Source: RUG572 sp964386385 (GTDB lineage Bacteria > Verrucomicrobiota > Kiritimatiellia > RFP12 > UBA1067). From it: a stretch of 64,000 nucleotides of DNA. This document shows positions 50,809 to 59,986 of the stretch, in pieces. Where the stretch lies: positions 186,001 through 250,000 of the forward strand of contig CAYLRN010000002.1 of NCBI GenBank assembly GCA_964386385.1. Reading direction: 5' to 3'. Numbering within the stretch: the stretch's first letter is position 1; each line of letters starts with the position of its first letter. The translations under genes and the position numbers were made by a program. A model generated the notes under the pieces. The model had not been told where the DNA came from. It made no database searches and saw only the letters and a program-made list of their open reading frames with translations.

Positions 50809-51230
50809 CAGAGCTTCACTCCTGCGCGCGTGACGAGTTTCGTGTGGATGCCGATCTTCGTGGCGGCAAGGCGAAGGCATTCGCGGGCGACCTCTTCGGG
50901 AACGCCGCCAACCTCGAACAGAACCTTGCCGGGGAGGACGACGGCGACCCAGAATTCGGGGTTGCCCTTGCCTCCGCCCATTCGCACTTCGATGGGCTTG
51001 CGCGTGATCGGCTTGTCAGGGAACATGCGGATCCAGAGCTTGCCCTTGCGCTTCATCTCGCGGTTGATCGCGACGCGGCACGCCTCGATCTGGGTGGCCG
51101 TGAGGAATCCGCGCGTGAGCGCCTTGAGGCCGTATTCGCCGTAGGCGAGTTCCGTGCCCGACGTGGCGTAGCCGCCGCGGTTTCCCTTGAACTGTTTACG
51201 ATACTTGACTCTCTTGGGCATCAAAGGCAT
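50808..51230 (-). CDS. rplP: ribosomal protein uL16
   Basis: 140 residues with RVKYRKQFKGNRGGYATSG and KPIEVRMGGGKGNPEFWVA, the conserved central motif. Confidence 0.97.
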   Translation of the reverse strand: MPLMPKRVKYRKQFKGNRGGYATSGTELAYGEYGLKALTRGFLTATQIEACRVAINREMKRKGKLWIRMFPDKPITRKPIEVRMGGGKGNPEFWVAVVLPGKVLFEVGGVPEEVARECLRLAATKIGIHTKLVTRAGVKL

Positions 51231-51233
51231 GGC

Positions 51234-51923
51234 CTACCTACCTTCCTTGCGCTCGCCGCGGTCGCGGCGGTCGCGACGTTCCGGCCTGCGAACGGCCTGG
51301 AAATCTTCCTTCTTGCAGATCCACACCTTGATGCCGATCTTGCCGGCGGTGGTGTTGGCCTCCGCAAACCCGTAATCGATGTTGGCGCGAAGAGTGTGGA
51401 GGGGCGTCTTGCCCTCGCGGCTCTGCTCGACGCGGGCGATCTCCGCCCCGTTGATGCGGCCGGCCGCGCGGATCTTGATGCCGTCCACGCCCATGTCCAT
51501 CGCCACCTTCTGCGCGCGCTTCATGGCGCGCTTGAGGGCGATGCGGCGCTCGAGCTGCTGGGCGATCGACTCGGCCACGAGCTGGGCGTCGGCGTCGGCG
51601 TCGCGGACTTCCTTGATCTCGAGGTAGACTTCCTTCTTGGTCATCTTCTCGAGCTTTTCGCGGATCTTGTCCACGTCCTGGCCCTTCTTGCCGATGATCA
51701 CGCCCGGACGGGCGCTGAAAAGGCTGACGCGGACGCGGTTCTGGTAGCGCTCGATCACGATCTTCGACAGCGCGGCCTCGGCGAGGTCCTTCTTCACCGC
51801 GGCGCGGATCTTCTGGTCCTCGACCAGGAAGTCGCCGAAAATCTTCTTGGGGGCGAACCAGCGGCTGCGCCATGCGTGGTTTACAGGCAGGCGAAACCCG
51901 GTGGGGTTGACTTTCTGACCCAT
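51234..51923 (-). CDS. rpsC: ribosomal protein uS3
   Basis: 229 residues from ATG 51923 (MGQKVNPTGFRL), with the KH-domain segment GVIIGKKGQDVDKIREKLEK and an Arg-rich tail. The frame reaching 52199 passes through rplV and is not real. TAATG overlap with rplV. Confidence 0.96.
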   Translation of the reverse strand: MGQKVNPTGFRLPVNHAWRSRWFAPKKIFGDFLVEDQKIRAAVKKDLAEAALSKIVIERYQNRVRVSLFSARPGVIIGKKGQDVDKIREKLEKMTKKEVYLEIKEVRDADADAQLVAESIAQQLERRIALKRAMKRAQKVAMDMGVDGIKIRAAGRINGAEIARVEQSREGKTPLHTLRANIDYGFAEANTTAGKIGIKVWICKKEDFQAVRRPERRDRRDRGERKEGR

Positions 51924-52267
51924 TATTTGCTCTCCTTGGCGTCGGTGAGGACGACCTTGCAGTGGCAGAGACGGTGGGCAATCGGATGCGCGGTGCCGCG
52001 GGCCGTGGGCCAGAAGCGGCGGATGCGCACGGATTCGTCGAACACGCAGAGCTTGACCCTCAGCGAGGCGACGTCCAGCCCGTTGTTGTTCGTGGCGTTG
52101 GCGATCGCGCTGAGAAGAGTCTTCTTCAGGATCGTCGCCGCCTTCTTGGGCGAGAACTCGACGACCTGCAGAGCCTCGGTCGCAAGCCTGCCCTGGCATT
52201 CGCGGGCAAGCGGACGGCCCTTGGCCGCCGACATGCGCGCATTACGAGTAAGTGCAATCACTTCCAT
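51923..52267 (-). CDS. rplV: ribosomal protein uL22
   Basis: 114 residues; SAAKGRPLARECQGR and FSPKKAATILKKTLLSAIAN match L22. The closing beta hairpin near the exit tunnel is ARGTAHPIAH, shorter in the usual GRAGRIR stretch. Confidence 0.93.
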   Translation of the reverse strand: MEVIALTRNARMSAAKGRPLARECQGRLATEALQVVEFSPKKAATILKKTLLSAIANATNNNGLDVASLRVKLCVFDESVRIRRFWPTARGTAHPIAHRLCHCKVVLTDAKESK

Positions 52268-52276
52268 GACAGATCC

Positions 52277-52558
52277 TTACCTCTTGTCTTCCTTCTTCAC
52301 GAGGGCGCCGTGTCCCTTGAACGTGCGCGTGGGCGCGAATTCGCCGAGACGGTGGCCGACCATGTTTTCGGTGATGTAGATCTGCACGTGCTGCCTGCCG
52401 TTGTGAATGGCGAACGTCAGACCGATGAAATCCGGGAGCACCATCGACCGGCGGCTCCAGGTCTTGATCGGCTGCTTCTTGCCGCTGGCCTGCATCTTCT
52501 GGACCTTGCGGAGGAGAGAATCCTCGACGTAGGGCCCCTTCTTGAGTGAACGCGCCAT
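52277..52558 (-). CDS. rpsS: ribosomal protein uS19
   Basis: 93 residues; ARSLKKGPYVEDSLLRKV and IYITENMVGHRLGEFAPTRT are the standard S19 motifs. Confidence 0.97.
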   Translation of the reverse strand: MARSLKKGPYVEDSLLRKVQKMQASGKKQPIKTWSRRSMVLPDFIGLTFAIHNGRQHVQIYITENMVGHRLGEFAPTRTFKGHGALVKKEDKR

Positions 52559-52561
52559 GTG

Positions 52562-53383
<822 letters not shown>

Positions 53384-53396
53384 TGTTTCAGCTCCC

Positions 53397-53675
53397 TTAC
53401 ACGATTTCGATGCGCTCGCCGTCCTTGACCTGGACGATCGCGCGCTTCCAGGTGGGTTCCGTCTTCTGGCGGCGCGTGCCGCGAATCGTACGGAGGCCGC
53501 CCTTCATGTTGGCGGTGCGCACCGCGAGGACGTGCACGCCGAACTGGGCCTCGACGGCCTGGCGGATCTGCGGCTTGGACGCGGCTCTGTCGACTTCGAG
53601 GAAGTACTGGTTGAGCGCGGCAAGCTTCGTGCTCTTTTCGGTCACGAGAAGGCGCTTGATGATGTCACGGGCCAT
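53397..53675 (-). CDS. rplW: ribosomal protein uL23
   Basis: 92 residues; IIKRLLVTEKSTKLA and YFLEVDRAASKPQIRQAVE are typical. Start overlaps the rplD stop by one base. Confidence 0.95.
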   Translation of the reverse strand: MARDIIKRLLVTEKSTKLAALNQYFLEVDRAASKPQIRQAVEAQFGVHVLAVRTANMKGGLRTIRGTRRQKTEPTWKRAIVQVKDGERIEIV

Positions 53676-54313
53676 TACTTGGCCTCCTTTCCGGCCACAC
53701 GGGCCATCAGGGCGTCGAAGCCGGCCTTGTCGGCGACGATCGTCTTGAACAGCAGGACCGCGTAGGGGTTGATCTCCCGGGCCGTCGCCTGGTCGGCGCG
53801 GGGGAGGTTGCGGACCATGCGGAAGAGCGGCTCGTTGTCCTCGGCGGTGAGCACGAGGGCGCTGCGCGTGACGCCGACGTCCTTGAGGAACTTCGCCATC
53901 AGCTTCGTCTTGGGAGCCTCGAACTTGAACTCGTCGACGACGACTATCTCGCCGGCGGCGATCTTCTCGGAGACGGCGCGCGCGAACGCGAGCTTCATCA
54001 CCTTCTTGTTGACCTTAAGGCTCCAGTCGCGGGTCTTGGGGCCGTGCGCAACGCCGCCGCCGCGCCACACCGGGCTCTGGCGGAATCCGGCGCGGGCGTT
54101 GCCCGTGCCCTTCTGCTTCCACGGCTTCTTGTTCGAGCCGGCGACCTCGCCCTTGCTCTTCGTGTGCGCCGTGCCGGAGCGCATGGCGTTGCGGATGGCG
54201 ACAATCGCGTCCTTGAGCGCCTGTGCGCCCCTGTCAAGGACGAGAATGGAATCGTCGACCGTCAAGTCGGCCGCGGCCTGTCCGGCGGAGGTGAACTGCT
54301 TAATCGTGCTCAT
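53675..54313 (-). CDS. rplD: ribosomal protein uL4
   Basis: 212 residues; KPWKQKGTGNARAGFRQSPV with WRGGGVAHGPKTRDW is diagnostic. In many bacteria L4 also represses its own operon by binding the S10 leader. Confidence 0.97.
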   Translation of the reverse strand: MSTIKQFTSAGQAAADLTVDDSILVLDRGAQALKDAIVAIRNAMRSGTAHTKSKGEVAGSNKKPWKQKGTGNARAGFRQSPVWRGGGVAHGPKTRDWSLKVNKKVMKLAFARAVSEKIAAGEIVVVDEFKFEAPKTKLMAKFLKDVGVTRSALVLTAEDNEPLFRMVRNLPRADQATAREINPYAVLLFKTIVADKAGFDALMARVAGKEAK

Positions 54314-54316
54314 GTG

Positions 54317-55039
54317 TTACTTCGCCCCTTTCTTCGCCGCCTTGTAGGCGAGAACGGCGTTCTTGAGCGACTTGCGGATGAACACCGTGCCGTTGCGGGC
54401 GCCGGGGATGGAACCCTTGATGAGAAGCGCGTTGTCCTCGGGACGGACCTGCACCACTTCGAGGTTCGTGACCGTGCGGTTGACGTCGCCCATGTGGCCC
54501 GGCATCTTCTTGCCCTTTTCGATCCAGCCGGGGAGGTCGCGCGCGGCGAGGCCGCCCGTGCGGCGCTTGGAGTGGCCGCCGTGCGTCAGGTTGCCGCCGG
54601 CGAAGCCGTAGCGCTTGATGACGCCCGCGAAGCCCTTGCCCTTCGTGACGCCGGTGACGTCGACGTACTTGACTCCCTCGAAGTTGGAGACCGTGAGGAC
54701 GTCGCCGACCTTCACGCTCTCGCCCGCCTCGGGGGCGAACTCCTTGAGGACGCGCACGCCCGTCGTGAGGCCGGCCTTCGTGAGATGCCCGGACTCGCCC
54801 TTCGTCATGCGGTTGCGCGCGGAGCGGCCACCGTGGGCCTCCTTGTCCGCCTCCGGGTCCTTCCAGAGCTTCTGCGTCCCAAAGCCGAGCTGCACGGCGG
54901 AATAGCCGTCAGTCTCCGGCGTCTTCACCTGCACCACGGGGCAGGGGCCGACTTCGATCACGGTCACGCACAGGCAGCGCCCCTCGGCATCGTAGACCTG
55001 CGTCATGCCGACTTTCTTTCCAATAAGACCTTCCACCAC
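54317..55039 (-). CDS. rplC: ribosomal protein uL3
   Basis: 240 residues, with GVIKRYGFAGGNLTHGGHSK and PGHMGDVNRTVTNL. Two GTG codons (55039 and 55036) follow AAGGAGGTT; the second has better spacing. Confidence 0.96.
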   Translation of the reverse strand: MVEGLIGKKVGMTQVYDAEGRCLCVTVIEVGPCPVVQVKTPETDGYSAVQLGFGTQKLWKDPEADKEAHGGRSARNRMTKGESGHLTKAGLTTGVRVLKEFAPEAGESVKVGDVLTVSNFEGVKYVDVTGVTKGKGFAGVIKRYGFAGGNLTHGGHSKRRTGGLAARDLPGWIEKGKKMPGHMGDVNRTVTNLEVVQVRPEDNALLIKGSIPGARNGTVFIRKSLKNAVLAYKAAKKGAK

Positions 55040-55046
55040 AACCTCC

Positions 55047-55355
55047 TTAGATCTTGATCGTGATGTCCACGCCCGCGGGCAGGTTCAGCTTCTTCAGTTC
55101 GTCGATCGTCTTGACCGTCGGGCTGACGATGTCGAGCAGACGCTTGTGCGTCCGCATCTCGAACTGGTCCATCGACTTCTTGTCGACGTTCGGCGAGCGG
55201 TTCACCGTGAAACGCTCGACGCGCGTCGGCAGCGGGATCGGCCCCACGACCTGCGCACCCGTGCCCCGGGCCGTGTCGATGATTCCACCGACGGCCTGAT
55301 CCAGCACACGGTGGTCGTATGCCTGGAGGCGGATGCGTACTCTCTTCTTTTGCAT
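55047..55355 (-). CDS. rpsJ: ribosomal protein uS10
   Basis: 102 residues; KKRVRIRLQAYDHRVLDQAV and LPTRVERFTVNRSPNVDKKS are the S10 signatures. First gene of the operon; only a weak ribosome site (AAGAG) precedes the ATG. Confidence 0.97.
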   Translation of the reverse strand: MQKKRVRIRLQAYDHRVLDQAVGGIIDTARGTGAQVVGPIPLPTRVERFTVNRSPNVDKKSMDQFEMRTHKRLLDIVSPTVKTIDELKKLNLPAGVDITIKI

Positions 55356-55625
55356 CTCTTTTTTTCTTTCTGTTTGTTTCGTTTGCTTCCTGCGCTTTCA
55401 CGATTCCGAAGTCGCCGGACGGCGTTGCGCCGTTGCCCGCGCGGCCTTTCAGGCCGTCTCGGAACTGAGTGTCTGCACAGTCTCCCCCCTTGAAGCCGGC
55501 CTCATCACAACAAAAAACGCCTACGACGCCTTCCCGGCGTGCGCAGACGTTTCCGAATGTTTGCCGGACGCGCCCGGAGACCCGGACCGTATCGCGATTG
55601 GCCGCCTTTTTCGGGGCGGACTTAC
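55356..55625 (-). promoter_or_regulatory. long 5' leader of the S10 operon
   Basis: About 265 nt between the predicted start and rpsJ, without a gene. It is rich in short complementary segments. One ACGCC (55536-55540) can pair with either GGCGT at 55526-55530 or GGCGT at 55517-55521, the latter followed by six U, resembling an attenuator. Autoregulation by L4 is possible but not shown. Confidence 0.45.
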
Positions 55626-55654
55626 AGTTTATCATTTCACGGGCGTTAAGACAA
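55626..55654 (-). promoter_or_regulatory. promoter of the S10-spc operon
   Basis: TTGTCT (55649-55654), 17-nt spacer, TAAACT (55626-55631), minus strand. The same -35 hexamer is used by nifJ. Positions 55655-55799 are otherwise unremarkable. Confidence 0.6.
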
Positions 55655-55799
55655 GAGGGCAATTGAGGGAAATTAAGCCGCGTTTTCAACCTCCCTCCCG
55701 GATGGCGGAGCGGCGGCGGCCAGGTCTTGACGGCAGAACAGGCGGCGGGCGGAAGCCGCCCGCCGCCTGTCCATGTCGCGGATTGTCCGCAGATGCGCC

Positions 55800-58700
55800 T
55801 TACAGCTCGGGCAGCTTGGCGAGTTCGGTCAGGAGCTTGTAGTTCTCCTTGAAGCCGGCCTCGGCCTTGTCGAGCATCGCCTTGGCCGCGTCGGGCCCGG
55901 CGATCTTGACGAGCTGCTTGAAACGGTTCTCGCCCATCTCCTTCGAGAGAGCGCGCTCCGAGAAGGAGACGGTGGCGCTCATGTCCTTCGAGTCGATCGT
56001 AAGGCCGTTCTTGCCCTGCGCCGAGACGTCGGGGTTGTAGCGCCAGAGCGGGAAGTGGACGGAATCGACCGCCACCTTCTGGTGCGCCGGGCCGGTCTTC
56101 GTGAGAAGTCCCTGCTCGATGCAGTGCGCGTAGGCGATGATCAGCGCGGGGCCGTCGTAGTTCTCCGCCTCGTTGAAGGCCTTGACCGTCGCGGCCGGGT
56201 TCGCGCCCATCGACACGTAGGCGATGTACACGTTCTTGTACTGCATCTGCATCAGACCGAGGTTCTTCTTGGCCTGCTTCTTGCCGGCGGCCGCGAACTT
56301 CGCGACGGCGCCGATCGGCGTCGCCTTGGAGGCCTGTCCGCCCGTGTTGGAGTACACTTCCGTGTCCATGACGAGGATCTTGACGTTGCGGCCCTGCGCG
56401 AGCACGTGGTCGAGCCCGCCGTAGCCGATGTCGTAGGCCCAGCCGTCGCCGCCGAGGATCCAGACGGACTTGCGGACGATGTTGTCCGCCACGCCCAGAA
56501 GCGCCTGGCAGGTCTGGCAGCCGGCCTCGACGCCCGCCTGGAGCATCGGCTTGAGCTGCGCGACGAGCGCGCGCACCTTCTCGACGCCCTGGCCCTTCTC
56601 GTCGAACTGGCTCGTCGCCTTGATCTCCTCGCACACCTTCTTCATCTCGGCGGGCGTCTTCTCGCCGGCGATCGCCTTGTCGAGAAGCTCGAAAGCGTAC
56701 GCCTGGAGCTTGTCGGCGGAGACGCGCATGCCGTAGCCGAACTGCGCGTTGTCCTCGAAGAGGGAGTTGGACCACGCCGGGCCGCGGCCGTCCTTGCGCT
56801 GGCAGTACGGCGTCGTGGGCAGGTTGCCGCCGTAGATGGACGAGCAGCCCGTCGCGTTCGCGATGAGGAGGCGGTCGCCGCAGATCTGCGTGAGCAGCTT
56901 GACGTACGGCGTCTCGCCGCAGCCGGCGCAGGCGCCGGAGAACTCGAAGAGCGGACGCTTGAGCTGGCTGTCAAGCAGCTTCTTCGTGTCGAGCTTCGCG
57001 GGGTCGACCTCTGGCAGCGAGAGGAAGAACTTCCAGTTCTCGGCCTCCTGCTTCCTGAGCGGAATCTGCTCCACCATCTTCAGCGCGCCCTTGGCGGCCA
57101 TCGGGCACTTGACGACGCAGAGCTCGCAGCCCATGCAGTCCTCGGGGGCCACCTGGACGGTGAACTTCGTGCCGAACGGCTTCGTGAGCGCCTTCGTGTC
57201 GGCCGACTTGAACGTCGCCGGAGCGCCCTGTAGGTCGGCGTCGCCGTACACCTTCATGCGGATCGCCGCGTGCGAGCAGATCGCCGTGCAGTTGCCGCAC
57301 TGGATGCAGGCCGCGGGGTCCCACGCCGGGATGAACGCCGCCACGTTGCGCTTCTCCCACTGCGTCGTGGCGGTCGGCCACGTGCCGTCGTCGGGGATGG
57401 CGGAGACGGGAAGCTCGTTGCCCTTCTGGGCGATCATCTTGGCCGTCACCTTCTGGATGAACTCCGGCGCCTCGGCCGCGACGGCCGGCGGCTGCTTGAG
57501 CTTGCCGGCGGGGGCGGAGGGATACTTGACCTCCTCGATCGCCGCGGAAGCGGCCTCGATGCACTTCCAGTTCTTCTCGACGACGTCCTGGCCCTTCTTG
57601 GAGTAGGCCTTCTCGGCGTAGTCCTTCAGCGTCTGGACGGGATCGAGGATTGTGCCCTCGTGCGTCTTGAGCTGGATGCCGGAGAGCTTGAAGAACGCGG
57701 TCTGCAGCACGGTGTTCGTGCGCGTGCCCATGCCGTTCTCAAGGGCGATCTTCGCGGCGTTGATGACGTAGAACTTGAGCTGCTTGTCGATGATCTGCCG
57801 CTCGACCTCGTCGGGCATGTGGTCCCAGATCTCGGCGGCCGTGTACGGCGCGGCGAGAAGGAACGTGGATCCCTTCTTGGCGGACTTGAGCATGTCGTAC
57901 TTCTCGAGGTACGGGAAGCAGTGGCAGGCGGTGAAGTCGGCCTGGTTGATGAAGTATGGGCTGCGGATCATGTCCGAGCCGAAGCGCAGATGGGAGATCG
58001 TCACGCCGCCGGACTTCTTGGAGTCGTACTCGAAGTAGCCCTGCGCGTAGTTCTGCGTGTAGTTGCCGATGATCTTGATGGAGTTCTTGTTCGCGCCGAC
58101 CGTGCCGTCCGCGCCAAGACCCCAGAACATGCACTCCTTGCGGTCGCCCGTCGGAACGACGAAGGCGTCATCGCCCAGAAGGTAGCGGCCGGAGACGTCG
58201 TCCACGATGCCCACGACGTAGCGGTCAAGCGGCTTGTCCTTCTCCATGTTCGCGAAGACGTTCGCGCACATCTGCGGCGTGAAGTCCTTCGAGCCGATGC
58301 CGTAGCGGCCGGCGAGGATCTTCGGATACTTCATGGAAACGACGCCGTCCTGGATGCCCTGGCCGATCGCGGCGGCGACGTCGAGGTAGAGCGGATCGCC
58401 GATCGCGCCCGGCTCCTTCGTGCGGTCGAGCACCGTGACGACCTTCGTCGTGGACGGAAGCGCCTTGACGAAGTCGGCCATCGAGAACGGACGGTACAGA
58501 TGCACCTTCAGGAGGCCCACCTTCTTGCCGAGCTTGACGAGCGCGTCGACCGTCTCGTGCAGCGTGTCGCAGCCGGAGCCCATCGCGACGACGACGTACT
58601 CCGCGTCGGCGGCGCCGACGTAGTCGTAGAGCCTGTACGCGCGGCCGGTGAGCTTCGCCAGCTTGTCCATGTACTTCTGGACGATCGCGGGCGTCGCGTC

Positions 58701-59405
58701 GTAGTACTTCTGGCAGGATTCGCGGCCCTGGAAGTTGATGTCCGGGTTCTGGGCCGTGCCGCGCATCGTCGGATGCTCCGGGTCGAGCGCGCGCCTGCGG
58801 AAGTCCGCAACAAATTTGTCGTCGATCATCTCGCGGATGACTTCCGTCGGAATCTCGTCGATCTTCTGGACTTCATGCGACGTGCGGAAGCCGTCGAAGA
58901 AGTGCAGGAACGGGACCTTGCTCTCAAGCGTGGACGCATGGGCGACCATCGCCATGTCGTGCGCCTCCTGCACGGAGTTGGAGCAGAGCATCGCAAAGCC
59001 GGTCTGGCGGCACGCCATCACGTCGCCCTGGTCGCCGAAGATGCAGAGGCCCTGGCAGGCGAGGGAACGGGCGGAGACGTGGAACACGCACGGGGCCAGC
59101 TCGCCCGCGATCTTGTACATGTTCGGAATCATCAGCAGCAGGCCCTGCGACGCCGTGAACGTGGTCGTCAGCGAACCCGTCGTGAGCGAACCATGCACGG
59201 CGCCCGCGGCGCCGCCTTCCGATTCCATCTCGACGATCGAGGGAATCGATCCCCAGATGTTCGTCTTGCAGTGGGCGGCGAGCTCGTCGCACGTTTCCGC
59301 CATCGGCGAGGACGGCGTGATCGGATAGATCGCGGCCACTTCGCTGCAGGCGAACGCGATCTGGGCGGCCGCGGTGTTACCGTCGACCATGATCTTCTTT
59401 GCCAT
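55800..59405 (-). CDS. nifJ: pyruvate:ferredoxin (flavodoxin) oxidoreductase
   Basis: 1201 residues, a single-chain PFOR converting pyruvate and CoA to acetyl-CoA, CO2 and reduced ferredoxin. Seen in order: YPITPSSPMAETCDELAAH (domain I), the gamma domain, two [4Fe-4S] motifs CIQCGNCTAIC and CMGCELCVVKCPM, the domain VI cysteines CAGCGETPY, and the thiamine-binding GDGWAYDIGYGGLDHVLA. ATG 59405 follows AAGGAGAATCAGAAAC; the frame to 59438 adds an atypical basic extension. It is the main pyruvate-oxidising enzyme seen, consistent with anaerobic life. Confidence 0.97.
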   Translation of the reverse strand: MAKKIMVDGNTAAAQIAFACSEVAAIYPITPSSPMAETCDELAAHCKTNIWGSIPSIVEMESEGGAAGAVHGSLTTGSLTTTFTASQGLLLMIPNMYKIAGELAPCVFHVSARSLACQGLCIFGDQGDVMACRQTGFAMLCSNSVQEAHDMAMVAHASTLESKVPFLHFFDGFRTSHEVQKIDEIPTEVIREMIDDKFVADFRRRALDPEHPTMRGTAQNPDINFQGRESCQKYYDATPAIVQKYMDKLAKLTGRAYRLYDYVGAADAEYVVVAMGSGCDTLHETVDALVKLGKKVGLLKVHLYRPFSMADFVKALPSTTKVVTVLDRTKEPGAIGDPLYLDVAAAIGQGIQDGVVSMKYPKILAGRYGIGSKDFTPQMCANVFANMEKDKPLDRYVVGIVDDVSGRYLLGDDAFVVPTGDRKECMFWGLGADGTVGANKNSIKIIGNYTQNYAQGYFEYDSKKSGGVTISHLRFGSDMIRSPYFINQADFTACHCFPYLEKYDMLKSAKKGSTFLLAAPYTAAEIWDHMPDEVERQIIDKQLKFYVINAAKIALENGMGTRTNTVLQTAFFKLSGIQLKTHEGTILDPVQTLKDYAEKAYSKKGQDVVEKNWKCIEAASAAIEEVKYPSAPAGKLKQPPAVAAEAPEFIQKVTAKMIAQKGNELPVSAIPDDGTWPTATTQWEKRNVAAFIPAWDPAACIQCGNCTAICSHAAIRMKVYGDADLQGAPATFKSADTKALTKPFGTKFTVQVAPEDCMGCELCVVKCPMAAKGALKMVEQIPLRKQEAENWKFFLSLPEVDPAKLDTKKLLDSQLKRPLFEFSGACAGCGETPYVKLLTQICGDRLLIANATGCSSIYGGNLPTTPYCQRKDGRGPAWSNSLFEDNAQFGYGMRVSADKLQAYAFELLDKAIAGEKTPAEMKKVCEEIKATSQFDEKGQGVEKVRALVAQLKPMLQAGVEAGCQTCQALLGVADNIVRKSVWILGGDGWAYDIGYGGLDHVLAQGRNVKILVMDTEVYSNTGGQASKATPIGAVAKFAAAGKKQAKKNLGLMQMQYKNVYIAYVSMGANPAATVKAFNEAENYDGPALIIAYAHCIEQGLLTKTGPAHQKVAVDSVHFPLWRYNPDVSAQGKNGLTIDSKDMSATVSFSERALSKEMGENRFKQLVKIAGPDAAKAMLDKAEAGFKENYKLLTELAKLPEL

Positions 59406-59456
59406 GTTTCTGATTCTCCTTTTGAGAGTAAAATCCAATCCGTGAACTAGTGGGAA

Positions 59457-59485
59457 ATTATCGCAGAAAAGGACGAGTTAGACAA
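59457..59485 (-). promoter_or_regulatory. promoter of nifJ
   Basis: TTGTCT (59480-59485), 17-nt spacer, GATAAT (59457-59462), minus strand; leader about 45 nt. Downstream on the plus strand, 59536-59545 and 59557-59566 form a 10-bp inverted repeat (TGCAAATCTT), possibly the terminator of the next gene. Confidence 0.6.
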
Positions 59486-59614
59486 TGGTAAGATTGGGCG
59501 GGCGGAGGGAGATGACCCCGCCGCAAGGCGTCTCGTGCAAATCTTACTTTCAAGGCAAGATTTGCATGGACGTCATCGCCGTGATGGGCAAGACAATGGC
59601 AACGCCAACAACAA

Positions 59615-59947
59615 CTAGCGCGCGACGGCCGGCTTCATCCCGTCCGGCACGTACGGCGTCGCCATGCGCATGAGCCGGTCGAGCTTCTCCTCGATACGAT
59701 CGAGCTGCCGCGCAAGCTCCACCGTGTTCGTCCCGATGCAGCCGACCTTCGCGTCGAGAAGCGCCGTGCGCCGGTCAAGCTCCGCAACGCCCTTCTCGAC
59801 CACCTCAGAGCCGCCGCCGAACAGCCCGACCGGACGCCATCCGAAGCGCGCGGCGAAGTCAGCGCCGAACAGTAGAAGGAAGAGAACCGCCGCCACCATG
59901 GCGACATCGCGGAAGAAGCGCGCAATTGAGGAGAAAGGCGATTTCAT
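59615..59947 (-). CDS. small membrane protein with C-terminal coiled coil
   Basis: 110 residues: one transmembrane helix (about 14-33, VAMVAAVLFLLLFGADFAAR) and a helix with heptad-like spacing (KGVAELDRRTALLDAKVGC, then LARQLDRIEEKLDRLMRM). It starts 39 nt after the glycosidase stop with AAGGACGCTCAC upstream. Function unknown. Confidence 0.65.
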   Translation of the reverse strand: MKSPFSSIARFFRDVAMVAAVLFLLLFGADFAARFGWRPVGLFGGGSEVVEKGVAELDRRTALLDAKVGCIGTNTVELARQLDRIEEKLDRLMRMATPYVPDGMKPAVAR

Positions 59948-59986
59948 GTGAGCGTCCTTGCCGTTGCAGTTGTCAAGAGGAATGCG

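Noticed and set aside
51234..52199. 321-residue frame containing S3
   Set aside because: The N-terminal part is an off-frame reading of rplV; S3 begins at 51923 with its conserved MGQKVNP.
55356..55799. tRNA or small-RNA gene
   Set aside because: No cloverleaf, CCA end or conserved RNA motif could be read there; nor in the other intergenic regions.
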